A DNA stretch of 64,000 bases. Source: Saccharina japonica. Its lineage: Eukaryota; Sar; Phaeophyceae; Laminariales; Laminariaceae. Under the pieces are notes generated by a model, which had not been told where the DNA came from, did no database searches, and worked only from the letters and a program-made list of their open reading frames with translations. The stretch is taken from contig MEHQ01003854.1 in NCBI GenBank assembly GCA_008828725.1, positions 968,652 through 1,032,651 on the forward strand, written 5' to 3'. Every line of letters begins with the position of its first letter. Within the stretch, counting starts at the first letter, position 1. Of this stretch, positions 1-13,484 are shown one piece after another. The translations under genes were made by a program, and so were the position numbers.

Positions 1-790
1 CAACATAACTTGGTTCTAGTGTAGGTGGTTGAATTTGACTTGGTTTTAGTGTCGAGGCACGAAATTGTCTTGGCTTTAGAATAGCGATCGAAATTGACTA
101 GGGGCGAAACTGTCTTGATTTTTGTGTGGGGGATCGAAATCGACTTGGTTATTGTGTACAGATCGAAATTGGCCTGGTTTTTGTGCGAGGGGTCGAAATT
201 GACTCGATTATCTGTGTCGGCCGAAAATTACTTGGTTATATTTTAGTATCTGGATGCAATTTGGCTGTTTTTTGTGTAGGGGTCGAAAATACTTGGTTTA
301 TACTTTGTTAAGCTCCCCTTCGGTGAGTGGGGTGTTTCCCACGGGGCGACCCAAGCTGGCATGCCGGAGGGAGGCATGATAGCTGACGTGGTTTTGGTGG
401 AGGGGTCGAAATTAAATTGGTTCTAGTGTAGGTGGTTGAAGTTGACTTGGTTTCAGTGTCGGGGCACGAAATTGTCTTGGCTTTAGAATAGTGATCGAAA
501 TTGACTTGATTTTAATGTTAGGGGCAACATTATCTTGATTTTTGTGTGGGGGATCGAAATCGACTTGGTTATTGTGTACAGATCGAAAGTGGCCTGGTTT
601 TTTTGCGAAGGGTCGAAATTGACTCGGTTATTTGTGTCGGGCGAAAATGACTTGGTTTTAGTATTAGGGTGCAATTTGGCTGTTTTTTGGTGATAGGGGT
701 CGAAAATACTTGATTTTAGTGTAAGTGGTTGAAATTGGCTTGGTTTTAGAATTGGGATCGAATTTGACTTGATTTTAGTGTCAGGGCCGA
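1..790. repeat. Degenerate repeat block, gaaattgacttggttttagt type
   Basis: The stretch is built from imperfect 25-60 bp units around GAAATTGACTTGGTTTTAGTG, with variants such as attggcctggtttttgtg. A higher-order period is visible: the segment starting near 12 recurs near 419 (offset about 407 bp) with few changes. Between the two copies, about 305-395, lies a different GC-richer piece with a gctccccttcggtgagtggg hairpin. Short open frames here are by-products of the repeat and carry no recognisable domain. Confidence 0.7.
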
Positions 791-1384
791 AAGCAAGTTG
801 TTTTCCTACCACATAAAAAAGTTGCACCGGACGTTCGAAGCACATATATGTATTGTTATTGCACGGCCAAGGAACGGGTTGGCGTGCTTATTCAAAAAGT
901 GTGCACACGTAACCATTTATTTGTTGCGTTGGTCGGCTTTGTATGAGCGAGTTGGAACATCGAATGCCTTTTGGTCTCTGTTCTACACCCCCTCACGCTG
1001 GTTACTCTTAATTGTATTAGTATTATTATTGCGCTGTTCTCAGTTTGTTCGTGTTTTTTTTCTTAGTAGTTAGTTGTGATGTTTTTATTTTTCGATCATC
1101 TGCACACGAATTTCGTGTTGTAGCGGCTATATCTATTAATAGCTTCGTTTATTGAGACTGGAGCGGGCTTCATGACGAAATATCCCGAAAAAGTGTCCGG
1201 TCTATTGAAAAAAACGTTCAAAATAAATGGGAAAAAAAAAGTTGAAAAATATTTGCCACCGCCCTATTTAACTTGGTTTTAGAATACATTGAAGGTTGGC
1301 AGTGTATTACGATTTACTCGACACTGAAAACGAATCAGGCGATGACGTTCGACATACACGTGTATTAGGTGGGAGCCGACAGGA
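791..1384. other. No gene seen
   Basis: AT-rich sequence without a supportable gene. It contains one exact copy of the dispersed palindrome CTATTAATAG at 1133-1142. Confidence 0.4.
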
Positions 1385-1957
1385 TGCGAAAAAATTCCGT
1401 GCACCCAGCTGGGTGGAAATTTATTGCACACCCAGATTATTTTATATAGGTTTTACTGTGTACTCGTACACCAAGAACCCTGATCTCTGGTAGGTAACCG
1501 GGTGGATCACGCTCAACTCAGGGCTAGCACTGCTGTACCACCTGAATGAGATGACCACCCTCGCTGACACGAGTTAAAATATGTGAATTTTAATATACCC
1601 TGAAGAAGAACACCCCAATTCTGGGCAGAGCCCAGTGAGAGTCCGAGAAGAACAACAACACACTAACAGCTGTGGGTGATGATCTACAGCAGCAAGTAGC
1701 CATATCCGCTAGGAAACCGGGGGATGTGGCCCGGATGTCCCCGGACGACCACAGATCCCACGACCGATACGTGGGAGGACGGTTCGCGCTTCGAGCTCCG
1801 TGAATCGAGAGCGCGAGGCGCGAACCGTCGAACCGTCATCTCAGGTGTCGGTCGTGGGATCAGGGTTCTTGGTGCACTACGAGTGCACAGTAAAACCTAT
1901 ATAAAATAATCTGGGTGTGCAATAAATTTCCACCCAGCTGGGTGCAGGGAATGTTTT
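1385..1957. mobile_element. Inverted-repeat DNA element, about 573 bp
   Basis: Arms of about 95-100 bp (about 1386-1485 and 1858-1957) are inverted copies, sharing the run cacccagctgggtggaaat and continuing to ccaagaaccctgat. CGACAGGA is found at 1377-1384 and again at 1958-1965, which fits an 8-bp target-site duplication. The interior has a second nested hairpin (about 1750-1863, with cacgaccga pairing to tcggtcgtg). No transposase is encoded, so it is a non-autonomous element. The 8-bp duplication would suit a hAT-type element, but the extreme ends are imperfect, so the superfamily is uncertain. Confidence 0.6.
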
Positions 1958-2273
1958 CGACAGGAGGACTCGATATTTTTTAATCTGCAGTCCCTCCCCG
2001 GCCTGTCTCCCTGCTGAGGTAGGCCGAGGTCCGTAAGTGGACTTAAACCTCGAAAGACCACCCAACCCAGACGGATACACGGTCCCTAGCACCGTTCAGA
2101 GGGGGATCCTGAGTCTGGCAGTCGGGAGTTACCGCTATCGTGAGATCAGGGTAACTCGTGACGCAGCCAGCTCGGGTGGCTGCAGATGGGGTTAAACCCT
2201 AACGTCCCGGCTTGGACACCGGGGCCATGCAGCAGCAGAGAGCACGGAGAGGGTGGCGGAGTGACCGCACACC

Positions 2274-3374
2274 GTGTGGGTATGCACCAGAGAGAGGAAG
2301 GAGGAGAATCCAGAGCTGGAGGGTCGAGCCGCTCCGGGAGGCGTATCTCTGGTACAACAGACAAGCACCGGGATAACGTTTTTTACTACGTATACCCCGA
2401 GAGTGCGCAAAGCAACCAAGAAAAAACAGAAAAAAAGGGCACGAAGGAGGAAAAGGAGGGGACGGGCAAAGCGTAGGCTGGCTAGGAAGGCACCACGCAT
2501 CGCCCGGGAGAGGCAGCAGAGTACACTTGTTAGGGTAGCAACCTGGAATGTGCGGACTCTGGCTGTAAAAGGGGCTAACGGCTATGGGAGAGCCTGCAGC
2601 ATCCTGTACGAGGCAGCGAGACAAAACGTTTCGGTGTTAGGGCTACAGGAGACAAGGAGGGCAGGCCGAACGGAATTCGCAGCAGCAGGGTTTCGGGTGT
2701 TCTGCTGTGGCACGGAGACAGGTGGAACACACGGTGTGGGAATAGCCGTTAAAGAGTCAATGTGCAGGAACTCTGCGTACACCACCGAATATATCGATGA
2801 ACGCCTTATGGCCATGAGGTTTGAGATAACGGGCAACCGCGGAGCGGTCAAATTCGTAGCTGCGTACGCCCCAACAGAGGTCGCAACCGCCGACAGCAAG
2901 CATAGGTTCTGGGAAAAACTTGACAGCCTCGTGCGGGGGATCCCTGCCAAGGAGTGTGTCTACGTACTGATGGACGCCAATGCGCGGACGGGAGAGAGGG
3001 TGGATGGAGAGGACGAACGTATCATGGGCGAGCACGGGCGTGATAAGCTGAACGACAATGGCAGGCTACTGCTGACCTTCGCAACGGACAACAGACTAGC
3101 AATCACGAACACCTTCTTCCCCACACGTAAGGGTGGGATATGGCACACATACAACGGCGTATCGGGGGACGAATGCCGGCGCATCGATTACATCCTCACG
3201 CGACAGGCACACCGCGGCCGAGTGTCCAACGTAGTCGTCGTTCCCCAACCGGTACGCCCAGTAAAGGCGGACTCAGACCACAACATGGTGGTAGCCACCG
3301 TCGACCTCGGTGGCAGACTTGCCCACAACCGAGCAGTGTGGACCAAACCGAAACAGCAGCAGTTCAGCCGATAG
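2274..3374 (+). CDS. LINE endonuclease domain (first part of the retrotransposon frame)
   Basis: Encodes a Lys/Arg-rich N-terminal region followed by an exonuclease-endonuclease-phosphatase (EEP, AP-endonuclease-like) domain that nicks target DNA to prime reverse transcription. Visible family motifs in order are ATWNVRTL (metal-binding Asn), LQETR (Glu), DANARTGE (Asp/Asn), RIDYIL and the C-terminal SDHNMV. The frame is closed upstream by TGA at 2262-2264, and position 2274 is only a GTG, so the true start is unclear. A neighbouring frame (2186-2476) reads through the same leader and could be the original N-terminus joined by a frameshift in the A-rich stretch near 2420-2440. The frame ends at TAG 3372-3374 and resumes at once in the same frame as the reverse-transcriptase part. 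Confidence 0.8.
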   Translation: MWVCTRERKEENPELEGRAAPGGVSLVQQTSTGITFFTTYTPRVRKATKKKQKKRARRRKRRGRAKRRLARKAPRIARERQQSTLVRVATWNVRTLAVKGANGYGRACSILYEAARQNVSVLGLQETRRAGRTEFAAAGFRVFCCGTETGGTHGVGIAVKESMCRNSAYTTEYIDERLMAMRFEITGNRGAVKFVAAYAPTEVATADSKHRFWEKLDSLVRGIPAKECVYVLMDANARTGERVDGEDERIMGEHGRDKLNDNGRLLLTFATDNRLAITNTFFPTRKGGIWHTYNGVSGDECRRIDYILTRQAHRGRVSNVVVVPQPVRPVKADSDHNMVVATVDLGGRLAHNRAVWTKPKQQQFSR

Positions 3375-5594
3375 GAATCGCAGGTCGAAACAGCAAGACG
3401 GGCGGTGAGCGAGCGGTTCATCCACAACCTCGACCAACAATCGGTTGAGCCAGCGACCACCACAGCGGGGATGGCGACGTTGTTTACCAATGCCCTCCTC
3501 GACGCGGCGCAGACGGTACTACCCGAGGAACCGCGGAGACGACGCACGCAGGAGTGGTGTGAGACCCCATTGACGAGAGTAGCTTTGGAGGAGGCCCTTG
3601 CCAAGCGGCGGGAAGCGCGCCGCGCGATGAGGGGCAATTGGACCACAGCGACATGGGGGACCCTCAAAGTAGCATGTAAGGGAGTGACCGCAGCAGTCGA
3701 AACGGGCATTTATGCCCACCCCAACAAGTACGTGGCGGAGCTCGAACCGGTCTACAAGGACCGCGACATGAGAGGGCTGTACAAACACCTTAAGAGATCA
3801 GTGGGCCTCAGCGGGAAACAAGCGGGGGGGCAGCAGTTCGTCACGGACGAGAATGGCGTGCTGCCCCGGAGCAAGGAAGACATCCTCCAGCGGTGGGCGG
3901 GATTCTTCGGCACCCTCCTCAACACCAAGTCCCCCACCCTGAACCCAGACATCGCCGAAAAAGTGACGCAACGACCAGCGACGCGAGCCACCCGACGGTT
4001 GGGAGCGGCGCCGGACCTCGAGGAGGTAGAACGGGCAACGAAAGGCCTGCAGAACTGGAAGGCACCCGGCCATGACTCCCTCCCTGCCGAGTTGCTCAAG
4101 ATCGATGACGACGAACCCGTCGTCCTGGAGCGCCTTCATGCCATCCTTGTCGACGTGTGGAACGGAGGAGAGATCCCGCAAGAGTGGAAGGATGCAACCA
4201 TCAAAGTGCTGTACAAGAAGGGCGACCGGTCCAACTGCAACAACTTCAGGGGGATCTCGCTACTATCGCACGTAGGCAAAGTCCCCGCCAAACTCATCAC
4301 CAACCGCCTAAGCGCCTTCTGCGAAGCCAACAACATCCTTCCGGAGGAACAGTGCGGCTTCCGACCTGGTCGATCCACAGTATGCATGCTGTTCGTCGTG
4401 CGCCGACTCCAGGAACTAGGGCGGAGAAGGAGAATACCGCTCTACATGTGCTTCGTCGACCTACAGAAGGCCTATGACTCGGTGGACCGAGAGCTGCTAT
4501 GGAAGGTGCTGGCCAGGGCCGGGGTTCCTGCGGAGATGGTCGCCGTCATCCGCCAATTCCACGACGGAATGCGGGCCCGGGTGCGCATGGACGATGGAGA
4601 ACTGTCGGACTGGTTCTTGGTCACGCAAGGCTTGCGACAAGGGTGTGTGCTGTCCCCACTGCTGTTCAACGTTTTCTTCGCCGCGGCCCTAGAGGTCGTT
4701 ATCGTACGATTCAGCGAGGACGATGGTATCATGCAGAACCTAGTGTTCCTGAAGGAGGAGACGGGAGCGGGGACGGAGACACCACTCGACCGCGTACGGA
4801 GGGCGGTGTGGGGGATGCTGTATGCCGATGACGCCGGCGTTGTATCGAGGTCCGCCGACGGACTGGCGAGGATGATGACCATTATCGTGCAGGTGTTTGG
4901 GGAGTTCGGGCTGACGGTGTCGGAGAAGAAGACGGAGACTCTCCTGATGCGCGTAAAGGAGAAGCAGCCAACACCGCCCCCGCCGCCGCTGATAATCGAA
5001 GCAGCGGGGCAGAAATACACCCAAACCCACGAGTTCCGGTACCTGGGCGGCCTCGTCAACGAACATGGCGACCTCACCCGGGAGATCAACTTCAGGAGCA
5101 GAGCAGCGTCGGCGTGCGTCAGGAGGTATGGCCCGGAGCTCTTCGATAGGCCGGGAGCACCGTTTCGACTCAAGGCCCGCCTGCTTCAAGCGGAGGCGAT
5201 GGAGGCACTGCTGTACGGTTGCATGACATGGGCCCCACGTCGCGACCACTACCGACTGCTGCGGACGATACACCACCGGCTGCTGCTGCGAGTTATTGGG
5301 TACCAGCGCAAGCAAGGCACCTACCGGCAGCTGTCCTACGCCCAGGCCCTGAAGAGGGTCGGGTGCCAGAGCGTGGAAGCCACTGTCCGGCAACGGCGCC
5401 TACTGTTCGCGGGGGCCGTGGCAAGGCAGCCAGACGGGCGACTCCCGAAACGACTGATGTTCGGGGAGCTGGTGGGGGGGAAGGACCCGGGCGCGGGGTG
5501 CCCGGAGCGGAACTGGCAGACGTGCCTGAAGGACGACTTCAAAGCGTTCGGAGCTACGCACGGCTCTACGGACGACCAGAGACGTGTCTTCGGA
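3375..5594 (+). CDS. LINE reverse transcriptase domain
   Basis: Continues in the same frame directly after the TAG at 3372-3374 and stays open for about 740 codons. Reverse-transcriptase motifs are clear and in order: [48 protein letters not shown] (first catalytic Asp), [15 protein letters not shown], and YADDAGVV with the catalytic Asp pair at 4821-4832. Thumb and C-terminal regions follow ([31 protein letters not shown]). No RNase H is seen. The frame runs into the ambiguous base at 5595 and is then followed by unrelated repeat sequence, so the C-terminus is truncated. Apart from the single TAG the catalytic residues are intact, which points to recent activity. Function: target-primed reverse transcription of the element's own RNA. 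Confidence 0.88.
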
Positions 5595-5599
5595 NACTC

Positions 5600-6120
5600 C
5601 AAGTACTCGCGAGTTTTAGGCGCCTAGATACTGCTAATACTCTCAAGTACTCGGAGTACGAAATGTACTCGATACTCCGTATACTCGGAGTGTGAAGTAC
5701 GTTAGGAGCATCTTTGCATCATTTTAAAGACTCGGCCGTCATTCCTCCCAGGTTCTGGGAGCATGTGACTGGCGTTTATAGCATTTAAATATTCACAGAG
5801 GCTCCCATTACCTCGGAGTATAATTAGAGTATTTTTGAGAAAAAAATACTTCAGATACTTTGTGCACTCGCAGTATTTCGGCGTCCAATGCTCTCGATAC
5901 TCGGAGTACTCCGAGTAATTTAGATGTTTTTACTCCGAGTACTGCTTGTATACTCGAGTATAAGTACTGCTCATACTCCCAGTACTCGGAGTATTTGGGC
6001 CTTCAGTACTGTTCATACTCCAAGTACTCCGAGTATTTAGGCCACCAGTACTCTAATACTCTCAGTGCTCGGAGTACGAAAAGTATCGAGTATACTCGGA
6101 GCATCTGTGGAAGATTCTTA
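5600..6120. repeat. TACTCGGAGTA-rich dispersed repeat, copy 1
   Basis: Dense, irregularly spaced near-palindromes of the type tactcggagtac, cagtactcgg and cgagtataag. It includes a segment (about 5615-5710, with cgagtttt.aggcgcc and ggagcatctttgcat) that is related in reverse complement to about 13490-13560. No coding sequence. It begins where the upstream LINE is cut off. Confidence 0.65.
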
Positions 6121-9100
6121 ATAGGAGTACAAATGGTTAAGGAAATAGAAACGAAGGGGATTGACTCCGAATCAATCCGGGTTGTTTGATGAAAAACATA
6201 TTTAAAATAGATGTAGCCAGGGGGGACAGGGGGGGGGCTGGCTGTTCCTGAGAGCACGTTGTTTGTTGTTGTCGGTTGTCTCGCGGCCATAGCGAAAGGG
6301 CCTTGCATAATCCCTCGCGAGACTGTGGCTGTGCTGATGATCGAGATCATTTGACTCGTGCATGCATGCTTACTGAGTTTTTCGTGAAAACTATAGCAGG
6401 GCACAAATACTGCATACTCTGCGTACGTATATACAGCAGGCACAATGTATGCACGTTATACAGCAGGCACATTGTATGTACGTACAATGAAATAAAATTC
6501 AAGAGAAGAAGTCGCACAGCACCGTACAGCAGAGGATTGCGCAAAACGAAAAACCGCAAGGCGGTACGTTGCTGTTCCGTGAACGGACAAGACAGATTGG
6601 AAACTTATACGCATACATTTGAAGACATACGCAACAAGACTACCAGGTAAGTTAGGGTCATTTATATACGTATATACGTGCGTGCACAGACAGCATGATT
6701 ACAGCATGATGCAGGCTCGCGAGGATGTCACGTGAGCATGTCACCTGGGCATGGCTCTCAATGTGGTGTGTCGTTGAAGGGCTACTATATGGTGTCTCGC
6801 GGCACCGTCTAGCCTGGTATGATACCTGGTATCCTGGTATCACCTTATTGCGCCGCATTCACAAAAATCGTCTATTTCTTGGCATCGCAGAGTGATCGAG
6901 ATTTCTTTTAGAAACCAAAACAAGCAAACAGAGCCACCACCACCACGACCACCAACGACACGTTTCTGCTGGTGCTGGTGCTCAGCTGGTGGTGTGGTAA
7001 TGGTGGCGGTGCTTGACTTGAGGATGGTTGTTGGTGATCTCTGGTACCTGCTCGTACCTGGTACCTGGTATGGGGTGGGATGCGTATGCTTGTTTTCCCG
7101 AGGACCACCCGTGGTACCTGGTAAGTAGGCGATGCGACATGACCAAGCTTCGCGAACTTGAGACGGCTTTGAACACGAGCAGAGGTAGGAGGAGGGGGCG
7201 TTATCTAGGGGCCTTCAGAGACCCCGTCCGTTTCTAAAGCAGTGGTGTTTTCGTCGCGTACGGTGACAGAAGGCCACGTACGTATCATACGATACGAGTA
7301 CGACCAGAACGAGAATGAACGATACAATCTCAGCAAAGGTGAAAAGTAGCAACCGCACTGCTGCAATGCCCGTACGCAGAGCAGCCGCGAATCGCTGTGG
7401 CCACGACGACAGGCACGGCGCACGTACGAGTTGTACTACAGTATCCCAGCCTGCGACGTAAGAAGACGGTGCCGGGCATGCCGGCGTAGGGATAAGCGTG
7501 CGTTTTGAACGTGTGTGGGACAAAAAAAAATGTTTTTTTGTTTGTTTGCATTTGCTCCACTCTAAGTTGCTATGATAAAGTGGGCATCAAAGATCACTTG
7601 ATTAAAGTATTGTTTTTTGGGCATCAGACGAACTATATATAATAGATAGATAACGAGGGGAAAAGCGTCCGCATGGCAATAAGTCGAGCGGCTTAATAGC
7701 CACACGCACTCCATGACAGCAGCAGCAGACAGCAGCAGCGGGAAGGATGGAGGGGACAAACGTGGATATCGCCAGCTGGAGCTTTTTGTGTTTCGGCAAC
7801 ATCGCGGGGCGAGGGTTAACGTCTGGTCTTTCTGGTGGGTATCCGTGAGAATGATAATTTTGTTTTCGCGACTGGATACACCTGTCGGTCGAAATTAATG
7901 GAACAATGTTTTTGATCGTACGAATTTGGAGAATTATCATTTGCGACTGGATAGGTTTTATGAATGGTATGATATCGTTCTTTCCGGGTAAGTCGTGTAT
8001 GATAGATATCGTTTGCGACGTGTTAGGGATTTCTGAATTATATCGGATTTATCCTTCCAAGGGTAAGTGGTGAATGGTATAGGAGATGTATTTTTTTTCA
8101 CTTGGTAGGGATCTCTGAATGGTACGGAATGCATTTTTCAACCCGGGAAAGTCGTGAATGGTACGAAGGTAGAACATCGTCCAGGTTCATTCTGGATGGT
8201 ATACGTAGCCCTATCCCCCTGGTAATTTTAAGGAAGTGTATTTTCATGTTCAAAATAAACTGTCCTTGTAAATCCAACGGTCCGTTTCCTTGGTTTAGGC
8301 AAAACCCACAGATGTGACTGGTCGAACTGAAATTGTTTTTTTTTTATGGTTTGGAGGGAGTGCGGTTACGTAGGTACGCCCTGAGGGGTGTTTTCCTGTT
8401 GAGAGATAGTATTGGTGGTTACTGATTTGTTTGATTAATGCAGGATACCTTTTGTTTGTAACTATTTACTGGTTGCAGAATAAGGGAGGGTATGCATATT
8501 CATTCATGATTCGTTATTCTAACACCAGTACTATCTGCGAACTCGGTGGATTTGTTCGCAAGGGAGAAAAATGGAATGTTAAATGCGTCGTGGATGGTCA
8601 AATAGCTTTAGGAGCTGGGAGGGCTTCGGCTGTACGTGGTAACAACACATCGATATTCATTTATCCGTTTAATAGGAGCTACTGTAGTACGTATACAAAA
8701 GCCAACAAGAGAGTATATTCGGTTTTATGGTGTATCACGAGCGACTATTATTTCGGGTAATTGTAGCGTCTGGTAAGTTCTATGTTATGCGGAGAAGGTT
8801 TATGCTATGTCGTGTTATCGTCACGATCCGTGTATCTACGGCGGTAGTAGGGGGCAAAAATATGTTTTTGTCCGGGAGACCTCGCGATCTCTGGTATTAT
8901 GTCTTTCGCTTTAGTTTTTGCTTTTGAGGCGCGGCTGTTGTAGTCTCGTACCTGGTATGTGATTGCAATAGTTTTTGAGTGGGAGTTTGGAAGAGGTTTT
9001 TGCTCGTTGGGACGGGTTTCCTCTTGCCATTTTCGTTGACTTTGGTGATGGAGTCGATTGAGTTCTATTGTTGATCGTCGCTCTGTTATCACTGTATTGT

Positions 9101-10214
9101 AAAGAGCCAGGGAGGGTGTTCGTTTGGTCTCTTCACAATGTGACAGTTTCGTGTCGTTTCGGGTGATTGGTAATATAGGTTATTCTGCCGCGTTTGTCTT
9201 TCATGCTGATGTGCTGGCGGGTGCCATGATGGCCCCTGGGGTCATCCCCTTTTGCCTCTCTCTGTTGGGACGACTAATACGATGACTTGAAACCATCTCA
9301 CAAGGTGCTCGAACATGGCCTTTACGAACAGGTCCAGCTGTAATCGCGAGGTGGTACTCGCCGGCGTTTTCCCAACTCAGTTTTGCGAATTTCGAACTGA
9401 AATTTTGTGTGGAGCTTCCTATGAGTAAAACGAAGCGACTGCCTGGGGCTCCATTTTGTTTTGTCGAAGACGGGAAACATTATGGCCGTTTCAAGAAAAC
9501 ACCTGGTCAGCATTTTGGCAAAAAAAGTACCAGGTACCGGGAAAAAAAGTCGAAAAAAAATGGAGCCCCAGATAGTGTGTCGACAAGAGCGACGCGAATC
9601 ACGTGTACAAAAAATCAGACAAAACATCGATAAATGGGGGGTGCGGGAATATCATCTGCTCGCGGTTCAAATGATAACAACTTCCAAGCACCTACCTGGA
9701 TTTGGTGTACGACCAGCCCCCCTTGGGTTACACGGAGAGTAGCCGCCTCTGGTTAGATTAGACCCTTCCTAGGTTTTGGCGTGTCTATAGACCGAGTTAT
9801 GTTGAGGGGGGACAACGTGGCAGCAGTTTCGTGGATTAAACCGTGTGGAGGGTCACGTAACAGACACGACGACCAATATATTACTAGGTACCAGGTAGAC
9901 TGGAAATCACGAGGGGTTGGAATAAACATATTTCTCGGAGTGCAGAACGTTTAGTAGCGAGCGGGTTTTCGATATGGCCGAAAAAACACAATCGCACACA
10001 ACCTGCAGACGTTCGTACGAAAGGGGAAAGGAGAGAGCTGAGCATGCATAGGTAACAGAGGTGAGTCTTCGAGACAATCCGAGTTTTCCACAGAGTACAT
10101 GGATGACATGATACTTCGTATGGAAAGCGACAACACGAAATAAATGGAAAACCACGAACACACGGCAAAATCCTTCCGGGCAGTAGCATAGGTCGGAGAG
10201 GGCGGGAATGATGG
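6121..10214. other. About 4 kb without a recognisable gene
   Basis: No conserved domain or convincing exon was found on either strand. The stretch has several TACC(A/T)GGTA motifs (about 6824, 7055, 7062, 7112, 8948, 9529, 9887) and a degenerate block near 7950-8170 in which phrases like gtgaatggta and gggtaagt recur about every 75 bp. A frame at 8431-8760 is open but matches nothing I know. Confidence 0.4.
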
Positions 10215-10925
10215 CGAAGTGGCCAGACTGGTGGAGAGACCCTAGCGCTGGCCTCGGTGAAGGGGAGCACGCAGAAGGTGTACTGGAACCAGTGGCAAAC
10301 TTGGTGCCGTCTCAGAGCGATAGAAGGGAACGGTCCTTGGCTGGTTGAGGACGGAGTTGACGCAGCAGTTAAAGAGCTGACGAAAAACCATAACTCTGAA
10401 AGGCTTCATATTGAAAACAGTCAAGACTATATTATCTAACCTCGATCGAAAAATTCCACAAGGTATTTGGAGGATGGGCATTGATTGCCCTTCACACTGC
10501 ATGGCGGCTCGTAGCGGTAGGAAAAGGGATTCATACAGAGCTCACAGAAAGTCGAAGATGTGCCCCAAGGGTAGGAAGGAAGTATCTTACGTGGGATGCT
10601 AGCCAAGGGGGTGAAGAGCATAACCGAGGTGGGAACTGGTGGGTAATCTGAAGCGGACTCGCGTTGTCGTTTCATTTATTGTGCAGACAGCTACGTAAGA
10701 CGAGCTCGTGTTTTTCGGTGTGCACGAGGCGCCGCCACTCTCAAGGGCTCCCCACACCAATTGAGTTACTTATCTTGCAAAACAGTATCCACTGCCATGA
10801 ACAATATTTACGACCAGGGCGCAAAAGCCTCTGCAATCCATCAGTGGCCGATTCCAAGCGTCTACTTCAGAGCCAGTGGTGCACTCATCCAAACCTGGAG
10901 CCTAAAGTTTTTCAGATGATGACTC
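10215..10925 (+). pseudogene. Decayed tyrosine-recombinase/integrase-like gene
   Basis: Frames broken by several shifts and stops read, in order, as pieces resembling the N-terminal half of tyrosine recombinases carried by DIRS/Crypton-like elements: KGSTQKVYWNQWQTWCRLRA (near 10257), VEDGVDAAVKELT, then KYLTWD followed after a +1 shift by LAKGVKSITEVGTGG, a stop, and SGLALSFHLLCR (about 10655-10690), which looks like the helix before the family's first catalytic Arg region. The remainder to about 10925 is too degraded to align by eye. No catalytic Arg/His/Tyr set can be confirmed. The assignment rests on remembered family patterns and is moderate at best. Confidence 0.35.
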
Positions 10926-11256
10926 GATAACGCCACTGTGTACTACTTGATGTAGCCCACAAGCTCCATCCAATCGTACGATAAAAATTTGCAGCGATGC
11001 ATTTAGCCTTGTCAGCTTTGGGCTTGGGAACTCGCCAGTCGTTGAGACGAATACAATGCGTGTAAACTCAAGGTTAGGGTCCTTCCGAAACAAACAAAAA
11101 TAACGGTTTGTAGGATCTTGCGCCTGTATAGGAATGAGCTATAATAGCTGCAATACCGTCAGACTAATTCCACAGAAAACACGTCGTCCACCAAGACAAA
11201 TTGTCACCCAAAATGTTATATTTAACCTGGCAACTTCAACTTCAGTTCGTTTACTT

Positions 11257-11581
11257 TTTTTTTTTTTTTTGTTTGCCCATTCCATTTGTTATCTTCGCAC
11301 TTCCGTCTTTCTCCCTCCCTAGTCGTAACTCAGATCCGGGGTCACAAAGTAGGCTCCTCTCCCTCCTCCCCCACTACGGTTCTTGCTTTGCATTTTTATC
11401 GCGAGAAGATTTCAGCACTTTCTTCCCTCGTCAACTCTCGTCGAATTTTGCTTACCCACGCTATAATAAGCGCTCTCGACAGTCGGTGTCATTTGAGAAT
11501 AAAAACCTCCATGGGGAGAATCGAACCCTCGACATCCGGCCCAAAAGGCTTCGTGGCTACCAGTTAGACCACCGGGGCGAA
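11257..11581 (-). mobile_element. tRNA-derived SINE, copy 1
   Basis: On the - strand the element starts at about 11581 with a tRNA-like head: TCGCCCCGGTGGTCTAACTG (box A like) and, about 40 bp on, GGGTTCGATTCTCC (box B). A body shared with two other copies follows (gtagtggggg, ccccggatctgagttacgac). The + strand T run at 11257-11271 is the A tail at its 3' end. RNA polymerase III transcription from the internal boxes is the known mode for such elements. Sister copies lie at 46.9-47.2 kb and 51.2-51.6 kb. Confidence 0.7.
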
Positions 11582-11710
11582 TATATTATACATAGTCAAC
11601 ATTCATACCGAGGATTAGGAAAAATTGACACACGTGGTATCTAAAAGAAAGGAAAGGGTGTCAGCAGGGCCGCACAACGTTGTAGAAAGTGAACCAATCG
11701 TGAAGCTGCT

Positions 11711-13292
<1,582 letters not shown>

Positions 13293-13484
13293 CTTCAGCA
13301 GCGAACAAAAAAAGGGAAAAGGCAAAACAAATGCTGCACGTATAAATTACACTACGTATTAATAAAATGTTCAGGCGATAATCAAATCTGTAACGATTTT
13401 GGTGTACGCACAAAGCCAAGATGAGTACCAAGTATCTGTGATCTCTGTGGACGCTCCCGAAAACGATCGGCCGGCCTTCTTGCA

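Larger units (their letters stand above)
1966..5594 (+). mobile_element. Non-LTR retrotransposon (LINE) with endonuclease and reverse transcriptase
   Basis: A nearly full-length LINE on the + strand. One reading frame encodes an apurinic-type endonuclease followed by a reverse transcriptase, an order typical of single-ORF LINEs such as the RTE group (clade inferred, not tested). It is much more GC-rich than its surroundings. The 5' limit is uncertain; 1966-2273 looks like leader. The 3' end is lost at an ambiguous base (n at 5595), after which the sequence passes directly into a TACTCGGAGTA-type repeat. Two shorter, decayed relatives lie at 33.9-35.2 kb and 43.9-45.0 kb. Confidence 0.8.

Noticed and set aside
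1..790. CRISPR-like array
   Set aside because: Units are degenerate, of varying length and without distinct spacers; the window is eukaryotic nuclear DNA.
3372..3374. Reassigned TAG codon
   Set aside because: Cyclin L and mL46 both end at TAG where their families end, so TAG is a stop here.
11520..11581. tRNA gene on the - strand
   Set aside because: The A and B box-like sequence is linked to a repeat body found three times and does not give a clean cloverleaf by eye; it is a SINE head.
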